From: Chryseobacterium sp. FH1 | Lineage (GTDB): Bacteria > Bacteroidota > Bacteroidia > Flavobacteriales > Weeksellaceae | Direction: 5' to 3' | Length of the DNA: 64,000 nt | Assembly: GCF_000735135.1 (NCBI RefSeq) | Contig: NZ_JPLZ01000006.1 | Location: 1,892,428 to 1,956,427 of the forward strand | Shown here: positions 52,087 through 60,177 of the stretch, piece by piece | Position numbering within the stretch: the first letter of the stretch is position 1 | Layout of the letters: the number at the start of each line of letters is the position of its first letter | Made by a program: the position numbers and the translations under genes | Notes under the pieces: generated by a model | The model's database searches: none | Seen by the model: only the letters and a program-made list of their open reading frames with translations | Told to the model about the DNA's origin: nothing

Positions 52087-52656
52087 CTACATCGTGGATT
52101 GATAAACCTTATACCCATCGTAATTCGCTACCAGTTGAACCAAGGTTTCGGAAAGGTTGAGCATCGCTTTCCATTCCATACTTCTGGAAGTTTTCTGGTT
52201 TTCAATCACTTCGCTAGGTTTCTGATTTTCCTTTTCGGTTGATATCTTTTCCGTCTGATCAACATCTACTTCGCTTGTTTCAGCTTTTTCAGGATGTGAT
52301 TGGTTTTCAATTTCAGTAAAATCCTTTTTTGATGGGTTGTCGAATTCATCCAGGTTTTGTTCGGATTCAAATAATTCCCTCAAATACTCCAAATCTTGTC
52401 TTTCTTCATTTCCTTCAATGATGTCAGAATCGATTGGATTTTTAATATAGGATTTTGGTGTGTTGAGATTTTCTACATCTTCAATACCTACATTTTTTGT
52501 AAGATCTTCGTACTGTTCAGAAATTTCGGACAAAGAAAATTCCTCAGCCTCATCTTTGTAGGTTTCTCTTTCTTTTTTCAGAAACAGATCGTATAAGATA
52601 TTTCCGGAGTAATAGGTCAGATAAATAGCCAAGATGCAAAGTGAGATTTTTATCAT
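52087..52656 (-). CDS. Hypothetical membrane-anchored acidic protein
   Basis: 189 aa. A single N-terminal hydrophobic helix (MIKISLCILAIYLTYYSGNILYDLFL) is followed by a long acidic, low-complexity region (many E/D/S/N). A small C-terminal segment reads MEWKAMLNLSETLVQLVANYDGYKVYQSTM. It lies between the ParA-like gene and traE, the place of TraB-D accessory proteins in CTnDOT-type loci, but no signature supports a specific name. Confidence 0.5.
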   Translation of the reverse strand: MIKISLCILAIYLTYYSGNILYDLFLKKERETYKDEAEEFSLSEISEQYEDLTKNVGIEDVENLNTPKSYIKNPIDSDIIEGNEERQDLEYLRELFESEQNLDEFDNPSKKDFTEIENQSHPEKAETSEVDVDQTEKISTEKENQKPSEVIENQKTSRSMEWKAMLNLSETLVQLVANYDGYKVYQSTM

Positions 52657-52701
52657 TTTTACTGAGATTATAGAGATTAGTACTTAGGTATATTTTTTAT
52701 T

Positions 52702-53352
52702 TCAGAGGGTGATCTTCAATGTCTGATTAATATATTCTATCAATTCATCGAAAGATCTTCGTACCCCATATTTTTGTTCGTAGGTCAGCTTTCTGGTATC
52801 AATCTTTTGCAGGGCGTTTTTTTTGAATACAGGATTTTCCAAGAGCAATCCGAATTTTTTCAGCTCAATGTCCATTCCTTCCTGATTCAGATACTTGTAG
52901 CCTTTATCATATTTGGAACGGATAAATACTCTTTCAGCCTCACTTTCCAGTAGTCCCAGCATATTAATAAAGACCAAGGTTGATTTGATAGAAACATCTG
53001 AATATTCAAACGGAATCACGATAAAATCACTGTAAATGAGCAAATCGCTGTATTTTGCATCTAATGTTCCAGCCAGATCAAAGAGATTAATCTCATCGCT
53101 CTCTTTTAAATTAATGAGGGTCTCAAAGTCTGCAAATGGCTGTTGGTCATCATCGCCAATAATTTCCACTTCATACAATTTCGGACTTTCCGATAATTCA
53201 TCATCTTTCCATTTGTAGTAAAAGGATTTCTGGTAATCAAAGTCAAACACATTAATTTTCCTTTCCGAAAGTGCAGAAATGTAATTGGCAAAAGCAATGG
53301 CTAATGTTGTTTTTCCAGTTCCTCCTTTTTGTGTGGCAAATGTTATGATCAT
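52702..53352 (-). CDS. ParA/TraA-like ATPase
   Basis: 216 aa. The deviant Walker A KGGTGKTTLA is at residues 9-18, switch I region LSERKINVFDFDYQKSFYYKWK, Walker B-like NLFDLAGTLDAKYSDLLIYSDFIVIPFEYSDVSIKSTLVFINML. This is the MinD/ParA fold. In Bacteroidetes conjugative elements such a protein (TraA) precedes the tra operon and may regulate or position transfer. It is next to the relaxase gene, and no ParB partner is visible. Confidence 0.85.
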   Translation of the reverse strand: MIITFATQKGGTGKTTLAIAFANYISALSERKINVFDFDYQKSFYYKWKDDELSESPKLYEVEIIGDDDQQPFADFETLINLKESDEINLFDLAGTLDAKYSDLLIYSDFIVIPFEYSDVSIKSTLVFINMLGLLESEAERVFIRSKYDKGYKYLNQEGMDIELKKFGLLLENPVFKKNALQKIDTRKLTYEQKYGVRRSFDELIEYINQTLKITL

Positions 53353-53428
53353 TGGGTTTAGTTGATTGTTTTTAGTTGATTGTTGTTGGAACGAACATAA
53401 TTTTTATAAAAACCGGCAACCGTCAACT

Positions 53429-54904
53429 TTATCTTCTTTTTTTTCGTCTTTTTTTGAGTCCGTTTTCGGCAGGATCTTTTGTTACTCCTGAACTTTTCAT
53501 CCATTCAAACAACATTTCATTGACAACTTTACTTAGTTGATTCCTTTCATTATTTTCAGTTCTGTTTTCATTTGCTTGCATCGGATTCAGAAATTTGTGA
53601 TATTCCTTTTCTCCAATTAATGATCGTAGCTCTCCGATAAAATGGAACCGTGTATGAACCGCAAACAGCTTTCCGTCCTCGCCTTTGGTAATTGCAATAT
53701 TTTTTTCATCATTTGTGTTTTTTTTATTTTTAATGAAATCCTTCACTTCAAACTGAACTTTTCGATAGGTTTCCAGATCTTTTTTTCCTCGGTTTTCAAA
53801 AAGCATAAAGTCCTTGATTTCTGCTTCCGGATTATTCTTCTTAAAAAATTCAATCAGGAGCTTTTTTGTTTCCTGGCTGCGAATATTATAATCCTTCAGG
53901 ATTTCAAAAGTCTTCTTATCCAGCATGTCGGAAGTTAATTCAAACACCTCGTCCATTTTCAGAATATCACTTCCCTTATATAATTTTCCTGTTTTATGGT
54001 CGATCACGGTGTACCCAAAAGGATTTTTATCTTCTTTATTATGGAAAACCATATCGATCCCGAAAACATCCTTCATCTTTTTTTGGATCTCACTTTCAAA
54101 AGTGATTTTTACTCTCAGATCATTGTTTTGTAAATTTTCCTTTGGGAGCATCGATTGCTGTTGCCTATTGTCTTCTACTTTAAAAACCTTTGTGGAATAC
54201 AATTCTTTGTATTTGCATACTATAGCTTTGATCTGCTTTGCCCTTTTATCATTTTTGCTGTTATCAAAGACAATCTGGTCCCCTCTAATAGTTTTTTGTG
54301 TTACTCCGTTTTTTAAAATGTTTAAAAAATTTTCATCATTTGTGTTTTTGCCTATCCTGTAACCATTTCTGCCTAGTAAAGTTTCCAACTGACTAAGCGA
54401 ACTTATTTTGTAGTTCAGTAGTTTTTCTAGTTCTTCTTCCGGTTTCTGACCATACAATTTTTCCATTGTAACGCTTAATGCTTTTTGGGCTTTAAGCTTT
54501 TCATAACTATCATTGATCTTCTTGCCTGTCTGCTTATCGACCCTGGTAGAAACAATGTGTACGTGATTGTTATCTGTATCCTTATGAAAAACCACAATAA
54601 AAGGCTGTTCGCCATACTTCATTTCATCCATAAAATCCCCCGCAATCTTAGTCAGTTCTTCCTTCGAGTGTTCTTGGAATTTCGTAGAAATCATCGCGTG
54701 AAATTGGGGCTTCAATATTTTATTGTTCCCAATAGAAATAGCTCGCAAATAGCTTCTTACTTGTTTCTTACTGCTCGATCTATTGATGAATGAAGGAAAA
54801 TTTTTCATCAGCATTAATTCTCCAGTACCTTTATCAATTTTCTTATCGTTATAATTGACTGCGGGAAAACTGGAACCTGCCGGATTAATAATCTTAACAA
54901 TCAT
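53429..54904 (-). CDS. Relaxase (MobB-type) of the conjugative element
   Basis: 491 aa. It starts MIVKIINPAGSSFPAVNYNDKKIDKGTGEL, the usual Bacteroidetes mobilisation start. The relaxase three-histidine motif is His107, His114 and His116 (FHKDTDNNHVHIVSTRVD). The first ~200 residues hold the nicking domain; the rest is charged. The tail is strongly basic (GLKKRRKKRR), as expected for a protein exported through a T4SS. It would nick oriT and lead the strand into the recipient. The start overlaps the RHH partner gene by four bases. Confidence 0.9.
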   Translation of the reverse strand: MIVKIINPAGSSFPAVNYNDKKIDKGTGELMLMKNFPSFINRSSSKKQVRSYLRAISIGNNKILKPQFHAMISTKFQEHSKEELTKIAGDFMDEMKYGEQPFIVVFHKDTDNNHVHIVSTRVDKQTGKKINDSYEKLKAQKALSVTMEKLYGQKPEEELEKLLNYKISSLSQLETLLGRNGYRIGKNTNDENFLNILKNGVTQKTIRGDQIVFDNSKNDKRAKQIKAIVCKYKELYSTKVFKVEDNRQQQSMLPKENLQNNDLRVKITFESEIQKKMKDVFGIDMVFHNKEDKNPFGYTVIDHKTGKLYKGSDILKMDEVFELTSDMLDKKTFEILKDYNIRSQETKKLLIEFFKKNNPEAEIKDFMLFENRGKKDLETYRKVQFEVKDFIKNKKNTNDEKNIAITKGEDGKLFAVHTRFHFIGELRSLIGEKEYHKFLNPMQANENRTENNERNQLSKVVNEMLFEWMKSSGVTKDPAENGLKKRRKKRR

Positions 54905-55269
54905 CTTGATAGCTCTGCATAGATTCTTGTAAAGATTTCGTTTTGTTCTTTTTTCAGAATGATGATCTCTGATAACTTATCCGAAAAACTACTGAGTTTA
55001 CTTTCGCTGATAAACTTCTGACCATTTGCTATTTTTGCAACTTGGTTGATGTTGGTCTCAATTTTTCCGAAAATATTATCTTGTTTTTCAATGAACGTTA
55101 ATACTTTTCTCCTTTCGTCATCCATCATTCTGTTTTCAACAGAATTAATAATTAGACTTGTTAAGGAGATTTGTTTTTCTAAACAGACTTTTTTCCATTT
55201 TTCTTTTTGGATGATGGAAATTCTTATTTTAACGCTACTTTTCTTATTAAAATCCTTCTTATCTATCAT
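54901..55269 (-). CDS. Relaxosome accessory protein (MobA/MobC-type, ribbon-helix-helix)
   Basis: 122 aa. The N-terminus SSVKIRISIIQKEKWKKVCLEKQISLTSLIINSVENRMM is an RHH-type DNA-binding domain. A coiled coil follows (FIEKQDNIFGKIETNINQVAKIANGQKFISESKLSSFSDKLSEIIILKKEQNEI). Such proteins bind oriT and recruit the relaxase. Stop and start codons of this gene and the relaxase overlap (ATGA), so they are translated together. Confidence 0.82.
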   Translation of the reverse strand: MIDKKDFNKKSSVKIRISIIQKEKWKKVCLEKQISLTSLIINSVENRMMDDERRKVLTFIEKQDNIFGKIETNINQVAKIANGQKFISESKLSSFSDKLSEIIILKKEQNEIFTRIYAELSR

Positions 55270-56021
55270 TCAATTACATTCAGATAATTAATTGGAAAAG
55301 TGGTCATGCCACTTATAGTACCGTTGAATTTTTCGATCTGATTTTTCCAAAGAAGCAGATTGAAATCAACGTTAGTTAATGAAATAATGCCCTGCTCTAT
55401 TCCTGAACTAATTAAATTTGAGTTTCCACTTACTAAAATATTGTTTAGTGAGCCCACATTGCCATCCGACATAAAACCTAAATCCCGCAGTGGTTTTGAA
55501 AGATTCAGTATAACATAGTTTGAAGTGATGGGTGTTGAACAAATTATACTAACATCCAAATAGCCAATTGTTCCTATTCGCCTCGCATCAATTTGCCCAG
55601 TTATTCCAAGACCTGATGTTCCTAACCTATAAATTTTAGTAGATAATGTATGTTGCCGAGGATTTGTAGGAAAAGGAAGGTATGATTTCCACGAGGTTTG
55701 TTCAGAAATAGTATTTGCAGAAAGTGTTTCGTCCAATACGATGACAGCATCGTAATAATTAGGCTCCTTAAACATCTGATTCCAATACTGTCCATTGAAA
55801 TAATAGTAACCTTCCTCTACAATGTGAATGACTTGCCCCAAAAGATGTGACGCAGGTTGAGTCACGTAAACAATGGCTCCCTTTTTTGATGAGGAATATC
55901 TTTTTCCGGCTAGCTGGTCTCCTGTTATTTTTGGAGGAATAATACCGTCATAATGATCACTATCATTTGGTTTTCCTACAACTTCTAACGTTGTTTCAGG
56001 AGTCTGGGTATTGATGCCCAC
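55266..56021 (-). pseudogene. N-terminally truncated secreted-type protein (GINT-motif family)
   Basis: About 251 aa, starting only at a GTG. It begins VGINTQTPETTLEVVGKPND, which in full-length Chryseobacterium proteins follows a signal peptide and a Gln (QVGINT...). Upstream the same frame reads ANSIDGQ and then hits TGA at 56043-56045, so the export signal is missing. The rest is beta-rich (GQVIHIVEEGYYYFNGQYWNQMF, then repeats ending in ...FPINYLNVIE). It overlaps the RHH gene start by four bases. I read it as the 3' remnant of a chromosomal-type surface protein caught beside the mob genes. Confidence 0.6.
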
Positions 56022-56483
56022 CTGTCCATCGATTGAATTTGCTCATTAGTATTTTGATTAAAATTTCTGAGACAAAATTGAGCGAAAAAAACCCGTAAAA
56101 CAATATCAGTCAAAGGGTTTGGTCTAAATACGAACTGTTTAGATGTAGTTGGAAAAGTTGGAGGTTAAAAAAGAAAGATTACGTTGAATCTAGAATCTAT
56201 TCTCTTGATATTATAAAAAACAAGTTCCGCAGTTTTTTACCCGTTTTGCAAAAAAGGCAAGATCGTCATTGTAATAAAACTTGAAAAGTTTGTACGTACA
56301 AAGACACATCTTGCTAAAAAGGTTTTAAAAACCCAGTATTTAAGTCACAATTAAATCTGATCTTATTTCATTCAGGTTCAACAAATACCTGATGCTGTTT
56401 TAGGCATTTATAACCATGACCTTACTTTTTAAAGATCAGATATAATAAAGTTTGATCTATTAAATTCTAGACCTAGGTTAGCT
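56022..56483. other. Gene-free stretch upstream of the mob genes; candidate oriT zone
   Basis: 462 bp without a credible frame. It contains short poly-A/T tracts, TTTTGCAAAAAAGG-type repeats, and a perfect 8-bp inverted pair ATCTGATC (56355-56362) / GATCAGAT (56434-56441). Location close to the relaxosome genes makes it the natural place for oriT, but I cannot identify a nic site. Confidence 0.35.
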
Positions 56484-56611
56484 GGTATTACTTTGTACAG
56501 ATTTGAATTGCACCTGCAATTATTCTACAAAATATTTTGAATCACCTGATATCATTTTGCACAGGTCATCTACGACTGTTGAATTATTTTACACAGGTGA
56601 TATGGACCACT
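56484..56611. repeat. Four direct repeats phased at exactly 32 bp
   Basis: Cores related to ATTTTRCACAGGT occur at 56490, 56522, 56554 and 56586. Each 32-bp unit also shares an upstream TATTA/AATTA block; units 1 and 2 both contain TTTGAAT...CACCT near their ends. The exact three-helical-turn period suggests a protein-binding array, such as an IS21-type transposon end or a relaxosome/recombinase site. Confidence 0.6.
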
Positions 56612-56634
56612 TACTTCAATAGATTCGTTAGAGA

Positions 56635-57372
56635 TTATTCAGACTGCTTATATCTTCTTTTCATAGTATAAAAACGAAATAATATCCTATCATACCACAA
56701 TGCCAGAATTAAAAAGAAGACTGGGATAAAAAGTGTTTTTAATTCAAAATATCTATATCCGAATCCACCTAGCGTGCTTCCCAGAAAAAAGCAGCCAATG
56801 ATGGTCAATTTCAAAAAAATACTTTTATTCAATTTTACGGATTCCGACTTTTCTCTACGGAAAAACAATTTGGAAAGATCTGTCCCAAGATCGGTAAATA
56901 AGCCAGTCAGGTGAGTTGTTCTTACTACTGATTGTGACACTCTGGTCACCAATGCATTCTGTAGGCCCATCGATAGTAGCAAGGCTGAGGATATGACAAT
57001 GGACAATGATTGATTTCCGTTGATAGGTAGAAAAGAAGAAAATCCTAAAGATGACATAATAGAAATTTCTATCAGAAGAGGAATGCTATATGAAGTATGG
57101 GATCTTTTGTCTACTGAAGATTCGGCTATCAGACCAGATAGGAATGCTCCTAGCAGAAAAACAAAAATATAGTACAAATAAATGAAAGAAGTATCATAGC
57201 TTTTCAAGAACAACTGTTCGGAAAAAAAAGCAAAATGACCTGTTACATTGGTCGTCAAAACATGTACCGATAAAACCCCGACAATATTGACAATTCCAGC
57301 AACAGTTGATAAGATTGAAGCCAATTTAAGATTGTGGGAGTAGGTACGACCCTTGCCTTTGTGTCTAAACAT
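56635..57372 (-). CDS. DUF1275 (YoaK-like) membrane protein
   Basis: 245 aa with six hydrophobic helices. The family pattern is present: AGIVNIVGVLSVHVLTTNVTGHFAFFSEQ near residue 27, a central helix pair, and SMGLQNALVTRVSQSVVRTTHLTGLFTDLGTDLSKLFF near residue 130. DUF1275 proteins are widespread inner-membrane proteins of unknown function. It is a lone cargo gene here, flanked by the 32-bp repeat array at its 3' side. Confidence 0.83.
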   Translation of the reverse strand: MFRHKGKGRTYSHNLKLASILSTVAGIVNIVGVLSVHVLTTNVTGHFAFFSEQLFLKSYDTSFIYLYYIFVFLLGAFLSGLIAESSVDKRSHTSYSIPLLIEISIMSSLGFSSFLPINGNQSLSIVISSALLLSMGLQNALVTRVSQSVVRTTHLTGLFTDLGTDLSKLFFRREKSESVKLNKSIFLKLTIIGCFFLGSTLGGFGYRYFELKTLFIPVFFLILALWYDRILFRFYTMKRRYKQSE

Positions 57373-57582
57373 ATAATATTCTTAAGCGTAAATTTACGAA
57401 AAATGACCTAAAATCAGGGATCGTATAGCATACATGAGATCTGATTATGAAAAAAAATTGTATTTAAATGTAAAATGCAGCCATAAGTAGATTCATAAGA
57501 TAAAATTAAATGGAAGTGGCAATACAAGATAAAAGCGATCGTCTTTTTGAATTCTTTGACACATTCAATGATTCTCAATATG

Positions 57583-57598
57583 TAAACAAATTTGTTTA
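57583..57598. promoter_or_regulatory. Perfect palindrome upstream of the antitoxin gene
   Basis: TAAACAAATTTGTTTA, 16 bp, ending 10 bases before the ATG at 57609. A likely autoregulatory operator of the HTH antitoxin. Confidence 0.5.
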
Positions 57599-57608
57599 TA
57601 TTTTTAGT

Positions 57609-58094
57609 ATGAAATCCCTGATAAAATACAAAGGAATACACCCGGGAATCGTTCTTGAACGAGAGCTGGAAAAGCGTTCGCTCAAAAAGCGTCCTTTTGC
57701 TTTATCTATCGGTGAATCTGCTCAGACCATTAATAATATCACAAACGGTAAAAGAAAGATTCCTATTCCATTGGCACTAAAGATAGAAAAGGAACTTCAG
57801 CTGGAAGAAGGTAGCATCGTTATCCTTCAAAGTTATTATGACATCAAGATTGAAAAGGATAAAATGAAAGAAACGCCAAAACTGTCAGTTGATCGCCGAT
57901 CTTTGTTCTGGGATACTGATGTTGACAAAATAGATTGGATCAGACAGCATAAAGCAGTTATAAACAGGGTTTTTGAACGTGGAAATGACGATGAAAAAAA
58001 TGAGATCATCCGTTTTTACGGAAAAAGAAAAGTTGAAACAGCATTAAAGTCTACCACTTCGCAACCAATGAAGCTTCATAAAAAATCGCGATGA
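57609..58094 (+). CDS. HigA/Xre-type antitoxin, partner of a decayed AbiEii toxin
   Basis: 161 aa. The helix-turn-helix region KGIHPGIVLERELEKRSLKKRPFALSIGESAQTINNITNGKRKIPIPLALKIEKELQLEEGSIVILQSYYDI is characteristic of antitoxins paired with AbiEii-type nucleotidyltransferase toxins. I choose ATG 57609 because the family begins here and a 16-bp palindrome sits just before it; the frame is open further upstream to 57510. The stop overlaps the ATG of the broken toxin (ATGA). The antitoxin itself appears intact. Confidence 0.8.
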   Translation: MKSLIKYKGIHPGIVLERELEKRSLKKRPFALSIGESAQTINNITNGKRKIPIPLALKIEKELQLEEGSIVILQSYYDIKIEKDKMKETPKLSVDRRSLFWDTDVDKIDWIRQHKAVINRVFERGNDDEKNEIIRFYGKRKVETALKSTTSQPMKLHKKSR

Positions 58095-58500
58095 TCAGCA
58101 TGTACTATAAAACCGTAAATGAATTGCTGAAAAAATGCCTGCAAATTCTGATGGCCTCGGAAGCCTTCAAACATTTCAGGCTGGTAGGAGGCACATCGTA
58201 TAGTATTAAATAGGTCACCATATCCCCATAGACATTGACCTGTTCTCTGATGCTCCTTACTGAAATACTGATTTAAAGAACTTTACACTTCTCTCAGATC
58301 TGCATTTGCCTATGTAGACTTTTCCGGTGATCTTGAACCGGCAATGGAAAAATCCTATCTCACCGGAACTGATAAAGATAATACTGTAAGACTTGACATC
58401 TATTAAACAAATATCTTCGTAAGGTCTGTTCTAATATTGAATGAAATTAGACTTGCAACCACAGAAGAGATTATCGCAAATTAATTGAGCGCATTATGAT
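58091..58500 (+). pseudogene. Degenerate nucleotidyltransferase AbiEii/AbiGii toxin
   Basis: It opens MISMYYKTVNELLKKCLQILMASEAFKHFRLVGGTSYSIK and then stops (TAG at 58211-58213). After the stop, a shifted frame reads GHHIPIDIDLFSDAPY, the catalytic GGTS...GHR.S.DIDLFSD signature of the family. Further pieces include LNEIRLATTEEIIA, like the RLAT..EI.A motif near the end of such toxins. Several stops and frame changes show that it is inactive. In-frame overlap with the antitoxin stop confirms they were an operon. Confidence 0.72.
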
Positions 58501-58582
58501 ACATAATTACTCGTATCAAAATTATCCGAAAATGAAAAACTTACGAAAAAATGCAAAATGGGGAAGAGACTAATTTTTTATT

Positions 58583-59404
58583 CTATTTAATATGTTGGTT
58601 GAAATACACAAAATGCTGCTCGATTGACCTATTCCAATATTCGGTATTATGATTGCCAGGCTGACTTATGAAAGTTGTCGGGATTTCTAGACGATCAGTT
58701 AATGCTTTTAAATTTTCGGAGTGAGAATATAAAACATCGTGTGTTCCGCAGTCAAAAATGAAAGGTTTTGTGAAGTTCGGATTTTGCAATAATAATGTTG
58801 ATATGCTGTATTTGTTCCAATCTGCATTTTTAGGGTTTCCAAGATTTTTTATTAAGTCACGTGTCATTCTGTTGTTCTGCCAAAACAATTGGCTTACTTT
58901 CTGTAAATCTGAGTAATCAATTTCTAAAGCACCACTGGTAGAACCTGCAGTGTTAAAGTAGTCAGGGTGTAAGATGAAATACCTTAACGAACCATAACCG
59001 CCCATACTTAAACCGCTTATAAAAATATTTTTTTCATCAATATTAAAAGACTGATGTACTTTCGGTACTAACTTGTTGAAGAAAAAATCCTCATAACGAG
59101 AACCTTTGTCAATCGGGCTGTTGATATAGTAAGAAGTGAAACCATCTGGAGTGACGATAATAAAACCGTACTGATCAGCCAATTTTTGTAAATCTGCTGT
59201 CTGAGACCATTGTTTGTAGTTTTCGCTGTAACCGTGAAGCAGATAAACCAAAGGATATTTTTCGGTTTCATTATATATTTTTGGCTTGTAAACTAGAACT
59301 GTGTCAGAGTGTGATAAATACTCCGATTTTAAGGACCACTTTTCCTGTGCCTGTAAGGAGATTGATGAATATACACCAATCATCATCAATATTAACTTAG
59401 TCAT
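58583..59404 (-). CDS. Secreted esterase (esterase D / feruloyl-esterase-like alpha/beta hydrolase)
   Basis: 273 aa from ATG 59404, where a signal peptide begins (MTKLILMMIGVYSSISLQAQ). A longer frame from 59455 would add a non-signal leader across the divergent promoter. The Esterase_D fold shows YPLVYLLHGYSENYKQWSQTADLQKLADQYGFIIVTPDG, nucleophile elbow GLSMGGYGS near residue 138, DCGTHD for the acid and PGNHNTEYW for the His. It may cleave acyl or feruloyl esters. It is divergent from the HxlR regulator at 59474, which probably controls it. Cargo of the element. Confidence 0.84.
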   Translation of the reverse strand: MTKLILMMIGVYSSISLQAQEKWSLKSEYLSHSDTVLVYKPKIYNETEKYPLVYLLHGYSENYKQWSQTADLQKLADQYGFIIVTPDGFTSYYINSPIDKGSRYEDFFFNKLVPKVHQSFNIDEKNIFISGLSMGGYGSLRYFILHPDYFNTAGSTSGALEIDYSDLQKVSQLFWQNNRMTRDLIKNLGNPKNADWNKYSISTLLLQNPNFTKPFIFDCGTHDVLYSHSENLKALTDRLEIPTTFISQPGNHNTEYWNRSIEQHFVYFNQHIK

Positions 59405-59441
59405 ATTTTGTATTTTTGTTAATGCAAAATTCCACAAGCAT

Positions 59442-59462
59442 TTCGTTCTGCGCAATAACGAA
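59442..59462. promoter_or_regulatory. Inverted repeat between the esterase and HxlR genes
   Basis: TTCGTT-(9)-AACGAA, perfect 6-bp arms, in the 69-bp divergent promoter region. Candidate HxlR operator. Confidence 0.4.
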
Positions 59463-59473
59463 CAAAATTGTGA

Positions 59474-59869
59474 GTGGCAAAAAAAAAGATGGTTATGCGT
59501 AAAGAAAATTCAACCAATGCAATAAATGAACAATTCTTGTTTCAGGTTTGTGAATTAAATTCAGCGATTGCTATGATTGGCGGACGTTGGAAATCTCAAA
59601 TTGTCTATTCCATTTCTCAAGGAAGTAACCGCTTCCATTTGCTGAAAAGACAATTGCCAAATATATCTGAACAGGTTTTAGGCAGACAACTTAAAGAGTT
59701 GGAGACACACGCAATCATTATTAAAAAAGAAATTCCAGAAACTGTTCCAGTCGGGATAGAATATGTACTAACGAACAAAGGTTATGACTTGGTTCCTATC
59801 TTGGAACACTTATGCGATTGGGGTAAGAATTATGCAGAGGGAAAAGAAATTTCAGTTTGCTCTATGTAG
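59474..59869 (+). CDS. HxlR-family transcriptional regulator
   Basis: 131 aa from GTG 59474; ATG at 59489 or 59495 would remove a few residues. HxlR core: VCELNSAIAMIGGRWKSQIVYSISQGSNRFHLLKRQLPNISEQVLGRQLKELETHAIIIKKEIPETVPVGIEYVLTNKGYDLVPILEHLCDWG. One Cys (in QVCELN) lies before the wing helix, as in redox-sensing relatives. Divergent position indicates regulation of the esterase. Confidence 0.83.
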   Translation: MAKKKMVMRKENSTNAINEQFLFQVCELNSAIAMIGGRWKSQIVYSISQGSNRFHLLKRQLPNISEQVLGRQLKELETHAIIIKKEIPETVPVGIEYVLTNKGYDLVPILEHLCDWGKNYAEGKEISVCSM

Positions 59870-60177
59870 AAATACGATTAATATACATCATCATTCTTGC
59901 CTACATTTTTTGTGCAACTTAACATGTTTTATCCCGGCATTTTACCTGACAAATAAAAAGCGGGTTGTCTGTTCAATCTAGTACTTATGGCAGTTGGTAA
60001 CAGACAAGTACCGTCTTTCTATTTTTGACGTTTCTATTTTGCTTTTCGTTTTTTGTCATCTTTAATGAATAATCTAAAGTTACAGATTTTTAATCCTAAG
60101 CATCTACACATCTCTAGCTTTTTTCCGCCGAGATTTCATTGGACAAACTTTCAGGCTGAAAAGGTTAAATTCTGATA
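59870..60177. other. Gene-free stretch between cargo and replication module
   Basis: 308 bp of AT-rich sequence with no credible frame, no strong hairpin and no repeat that I can identify. Confidence 0.4.

Noticed and set aside
56496..56508. Match of 12 out of 13 bases (TACAGATTTGAAT) to the tRNA-Arg T-arm (TACAGGTTTGAAT at 32591-32603), considered as a right attachment site
   Set aside because: Short, inside the 32-bp repeat array, and the match does not extend towards the acceptor stem. It is too weak to define attR without an empty-site comparison.
57510..57608. Upstream extension of the HTH antitoxin by 33 codons
   Set aside because: The extension crosses the 16-bp palindrome and lacks family similarity; the family start is at 57609.
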